Source of the DNA: Salminus brasiliensis
Taxonomy: Eukaryota; Chordata; Actinopteri; Characiformes; Bryconidae
DNA length: 64,000 nt
Direction of reading: 5' to 3'
Assembly: GCF_030463535.1 (NCBI RefSeq)
Contig: NC_132881.1
Coordinates: forward strand, 40,149,973-40,213,972
Part shown: positions 61,301-64,000 of the stretch, piece after piece
Layout of the letters: each line of letters starts with the position of its first letter
Numbering within the stretch: the first letter of the stretch is position 1
The notes under the pieces: generated by a model
What the model was told of the DNA's origin: nothing
Database searches by the model: none
Seen by the model: only the letters and a program-made list of their open reading frames with translations
Position numbers and translations under genes: made by a program

Positions 61301-63826
61301 TGTTGTAATCATACAGTCATCATAAAACTCGTCATGGTTATCCAAAAACATATCTGATTGTTATTTCCTTATTCACAGGGAATGAAGGCCAAGGATGACA
61401 TGTACAGCGACTCGGATGATGACCAGCATGATGCCTACCTGGAGCGCATGAAGCAGGAGGGAAAGATTCGCGAGGAGGCCAATGACAGCGACGACTCGGA
61501 GGCTGGCAGTGGTGAGTGGCAGCTGGCTCACCAGTCAGAGGAGTGATGAAAGTCAGTGTAGACTCTTATCAGTTCCTTGTCAGGTATAAAGTATTATTGA
61601 CAAGACTAGTTAAGTATGAAATGAAATCTTTAAAATTGGAGCATACATTTCAGAATTTCCAATATTTGGTTTGATCTATTTTTACTTTAAAGGGTACATA
61701 TGGAAAAACTTCAGTCTTCAGTGCATGTGCTTTGACACATACATTTGAGTATCTGGAATTTCTACTAATCCATAAAGTGTGTAATAAGACAACCCTGAGA
61801 GTTTTGTGGGCTGCTCAGGAGAGAAAACAGAGGATTCAATGTGCCGTTAAAATTTGGCTTACTCACTAAGCTAAGAATTAGAATTATACAGCCCCATTTT
61901 ACAAATGTCAGGTGTACTGTTGCTGTCTAAAAATTGTTATATTTGTTATAATTGTTGTATTTGTTGTGCGATTCCATGGTGTACATGTGTACCATAGCTG
62001 ACATAAATGTAACTGTAGAAGATGACAACAAACTGCATCATGAGAGTGATTGCATGTCTTTTTCTAACAAAGTAGGTGATTCTTGGCCAAGTGACATAAG
62101 ACCGGCATCTCCAGCAAGTCTAGCTTATAAGAACTGGGGATATATTTAAATTTGAAGTTTTTAATGCTGAGTTATTCTTTCTTGACAGATGAATCATTTA
62201 ACCCTGGAGAAGAAGACGATGACATTGCTGAAGAGTAAGAGAATAAGAAAGTTTGGACCTTTCTATTTATGTTTAACATTATAACTGTTAATTTAACACT
62301 GGCAAATTTGCTGTGATGTGTATGTGTGTGCCAGGTATGACAGTAAGGCCTCAGCCAGTGAGAGTAGTGGTGATGAAGCAGATAGTGATGATGACAGGAA
62401 GAAGAAACCAGCCAAGAAGGCCAAAATAGTGAAAGAGAAAAAAACACGCAAGAAAGAGGTGGGTGAGGGTATGCATGGTTAGAGCAGTAGTGATGTCATT
62501 ATGACTGTTTTTGCTATTTAAATATCTGCATGGTAACTCATTTAAAAGTACAAAAAAGAAGAACTCTGTTCAACTGCATTGTTATGATTTTTTTTATGAT
62601 TATTGATTTGAGGTAGAATTTAGGTACCTAAATTGCAGGGTTATTATGGTGATTTATTGTTTTAGATGTAATTTAATATATATTTTTATTTATGTGATGT
62701 AATGATCTAAGCATTACAAGATAGCATGTCATGACTGATATCATTAGGTTGTAGCATCTGTATGTTAAAATTTCAAACCACTCATTATCATTATTATCAT
62801 TTAGTTTTACTAATGACAGAGTATCAATTGCTCATGTTCTGACATATGAGGTGATTAAAGGCCCAGCACTGTATTGTGAAATTCTTACTCAAAATGAAAA
62901 AAAAAAAGTTTCTTATCACTGAAAATTTTATGAAATTGATCAAATTATTTCTTTTTTATCTAGCCATTCAGCTATTGGCCAAACTGGACATAAAATGAAG
63001 TGATGTTTATCTGTAGGGTTTCAAGCCTTTTATTCGTAATGTGAATTTGTGTACCCTGTATATTTGAAAAACCAAGCTCATCTCTAGCCTGTGGTCTGTT
63101 TTCCTGTCAGTTTGATATCAGACATCTAAATTTGGGTTAGTGTGATTTGCCTATGCCATACTTAAAAATAAACCAGGCTGGGTTTCACGAATCTTAGAAC
63201 AAAGATGAATCTTAAATAGTAGATCAAGTATGCAGTATGCTGAGGATAACACCCACTCAGTAAAATCCAAAGAGGACAAAGCATCCAGCATCCCAGTTAT
63301 ACTGAAAAGTAACTGTGCAGGACATTTAATCACACCTGTAATCTTACCAATAGAGAATTTACAAAGTTTACACTCCTGTGTGTACCTGTCCTTGTCTACA
63401 GAAGAAGATGAAGGACAGCAGTGCCCCCAAGAGGCCAATGAGTGCATACATGCTTTGGCTGAACTCCAGCAGAGAGCGCATTAAAGCAGACAATCCTGGA
63501 ATATCTGTAACTGAGATTTCAAAGAAGGCTGGCGAGATGTGGAAGCAACTAAGCAAAGACAAGAAGGAGGTGATCGATTTTTCTATTTTCTTTTACAGAG
63601 AGAAGAATCAATTTGTTCTCTGCATTTTTATATTTTTAACAATGGAAGTATAATTGTCTTAAATGTGTTTGCTCACAGTTTGCTGCATATTTCCCTCCTT
63701 CTCTCTTCTGTTTTTTTGTCCTTCACAGGAGTGGGAAGGGAAAGCAGAAGAGGCTAAGAAAGACTATGAGCGAGCAATGAAGGAGTACAGAGCGAGTGGA
63801 GGAGGTTCATCAGGCTTCTCGAAAAA
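52325..63826 (+). CDS. ssrp1: FACT complex subunit SSRP1 (3' end outside window)
   Basis: SSRP1 pairs with SPT16 to form FACT, the nuclear histone chaperone that loosens and rebuilds H2A-H2B contacts during transcription and replication. Fifteen coding exons join in frame for 622 residues plus two bases. Order: N-terminal dimerisation domain (about 1-175; [24 protein letters not shown]), the double PH-like middle region (about 190-430; [40 protein letters not shown]), an acidic stretch (about 435-495; [15 protein letters not shown]), a mixed-charge linker, and one HMG box (about 540-613; [20 protein letters not shown]). Human SSRP1 has 709 residues, so the basic/serine-rich end lies past the right edge. 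It is ssrp1a or ssrp1b if the species keeps two copies. Match to vertebrate SSRP1 is near identical in the middle region. Confidence 0.97.
52649..52824. repeat. Long hairpin, about 75-bp arms (ssrp1 intron 1)
   Basis: 52649-52723 is the reverse complement of 52750-52824 with about two mismatches; the spacer is 26 bp. The arms contain TAATGGTAGAGAAGTGCAGA and AATTGTAAAGCAAAACAG. In the ssrp1 transcript this folds into one long stem. Confidence 0.93.
53305..53490 (+). CDS. ssrp1: ssrp1 coding exon 2
   Basis: 62 codons, [20 protein letters not shown] to YDGFKDT. Confidence 0.96.
53581..53686 (+). CDS. ssrp1: ssrp1 coding exon 3
   Basis: [20 protein letters not shown], then [13 protein letters not shown]. 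Confidence 0.96.
53757..54170 (-). mobile_element. LINE 3' UTR fragment (ssrp1 intron 3)
   Basis: AAGTCTTGAGACTTTATTTG and AATGCTCCTCCAGGGATC parallel the LINE 3' UTR at 42960-43160 (TCAAGTGGGTTTTATTGTCA, GTTCCTCCAGGACC), more diverged. Confidence 0.55.
54326..54519 (+). CDS. ssrp1: ssrp1 coding exon 4
   Basis: [20 protein letters not shown] and [20 protein letters not shown], the end of the N-terminal domain and start of the PH region. Confidence 0.97.
54635..54985 (+). mobile_element. MITE, family A copy 3 (ssrp1 intron 4)
   Basis: Begins ATATACACTTTATGTCCAAA, ends TTTGTATGTATAGTGTATAT. Internal TTTGAAATCAAGGGTAATAA and CTGCAGAGCTTTATACCCAG match family A copies loosely. The most diverged copy. 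Confidence 0.65.
55886..55986 (+). CDS. ssrp1: ssrp1 coding exon 5
   Basis: [20 protein letters not shown] and [13 protein letters not shown]. Confidence 0.97.
56561..56690 (+). CDS. ssrp1: ssrp1 coding exon 6
   Basis: [20 protein letters not shown] and [16 protein letters not shown], first PH-like fold of the middle domain. Confidence 0.97.
57293..57475 (+). pseudogene. THAP-type zinc-finger fragment (ssrp1 intron 6)
   Basis: A 60-codon + frame reads CLVRGCHSN at the start and RLWLEALNL later, close to the THAP pattern C-x2-4-C ... W-x-x-A-L. Where a THAP finger needs CS-x-HF, this frame has MSRL then a stop, so the second Cys/His pair is lost. It could be a relic of a P-element-like transposase or a THAP gene exon. 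It is an isolated fragment; no partner exons are seen. Confidence 0.5.
58036..58139 (+). CDS. ssrp1: ssrp1 coding exon 7
   Basis: [20 protein letters not shown] and [14 protein letters not shown]. Confidence 0.97.
58360..58488 (+). CDS. ssrp1: ssrp1 coding exon 8
   Basis: [20 protein letters not shown] and [17 protein letters not shown]. Confidence 0.97.
58599..58820 (+). CDS. ssrp1: ssrp1 coding exon 9
   Basis: [40 protein letters not shown] and NQYTFSSIE, second PH-like fold. Confidence 0.97.
59440..60010. repeat. Local duplication in ssrp1 intron 9
   Basis: CTATACATGTAAAACAAATG starts related blocks at about 59459 and 59789, each followed by AGAA-rich DNA and CAATACTACAAC; a third partial start (TTTCTACATCTATACAAATG) is at 59983. 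Similar blocks, clearly diverged. Confidence 0.65.
60528..60600 (+). CDS. ssrp1: ssrp1 coding exon 10
   Basis: [20 protein letters not shown], end of the middle domain. Confidence 0.97.
61379..61511 (+). CDS. ssrp1: ssrp1 coding exon 11
   Basis: Acidic region: [20 protein letters not shown] and [11 protein letters not shown]. Confidence 0.96.
62189..62234 (+). CDS. ssrp1: ssrp1 coding exon 12
   Basis: 46 bp, [14 protein letters not shown]; matches human [16 protein letters not shown]. Confidence 0.95.
62335..62458 (+). CDS. ssrp1: ssrp1 coding exon 13
   Basis: [20 protein letters not shown], then a lysine-rich block, linker to the HMG box. Confidence 0.95.
63402..63569 (+). CDS. ssrp1: ssrp1 coding exon 14 (HMG box)
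   Basis: 56 codons with [20 protein letters not shown] and [17 protein letters not shown], helices 1 and 2 of the HMG box. Confidence 0.97.
63729..63826 (+). CDS. ssrp1: ssrp1 coding exon 15 (HMG helix 3)
   Basis: [20 protein letters not shown], then a Gly/Ser stretch. The donor AAAAA|GTACTG at 63826-63828 is slightly weak, but reading through gives an early stop (63873) that would remove the expected basic tail. Confidence 0.85.
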
Positions 63827-64000
63827 GTACTGTCCTCTGCCACTGTACAGTCCTGAAAGACAGTGTGCTTCTTAGGACTTAGGCTACAAGTGTAGTTTGG
63901 ATTGGTGATCAATTAAATGAATGGCAATATTTCAGTCATTATATCAGCTGACTCCTTGTTCAGTCATAAGGCAATTCAGAATTCTATTTGATACATTTTT
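63827..64000 (+). other. ssrp1 intron 15, runs off the window
   Basis: AT-rich intronic sequence after the exon 15 donor; no further exon is visible. Confidence 0.6.

Overview
The window is vertebrate nuclear DNA, most likely from a ray-finned (teleost) fish. Genes are split into many short exons with consensus GT/AG borders. Introns are full of teleost-style short DNA transposons, a tRNA-derived SINE and LINE 3' ends. The predicted proteins closely match vertebrate families. Exons were found by joining open frames at splice sites by eye; the three genes complete in the window each sum to a whole number of codons.

Layout: 1-844 is a minisatellite that runs off the left edge. 845-9.7 kb holds repeats, LINE tails and microsatellites, with no gene I can support. 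9.73-11.0 kb (+) is a compact four-exon gene for a small secreted protein that looks like a helical cytokine; I cannot name it. 12.95-40.2 kb (-) is a complete 22-coding-exon SERCA-type calcium pump (1065 residues). It is closest to SERCA3 in its body but carries a SERCA2b-like C-terminal extra membrane helix. A probable noncoding first exon lies near 42.07 kb. 42.9-47.6 kb is LINE and MITE debris. 48.17-49.94 kb (-) is pold4, the smallest subunit of DNA polymerase delta (108 residues), with a noncoding first exon near 50.26 kb. 52.3-63.8 kb (+) is ssrp1, the HMG-box subunit of the histone chaperone FACT; its last exons lie beyond the right edge.

The cytokine-like gene and the pump are convergent (tail to tail). 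pold4 and ssrp1 are divergent, with about 1.7-2 kb between them, and both serve replication and chromatin. The pump loads Ca2+ into the endoplasmic reticulum. In all four genes an intron interrupts the transcript at or just before the start codon.

Items most worth a second look: the unnamed cytokine-like gene with a start codon split by an intron; the SERCA with a 2b-type tail, an acidic insertion and two extra introns in its phosphorylation-site exon; a 451-bp near-identical triplication in the pump's 5' intron; and long, nearly perfect hairpins in introns.
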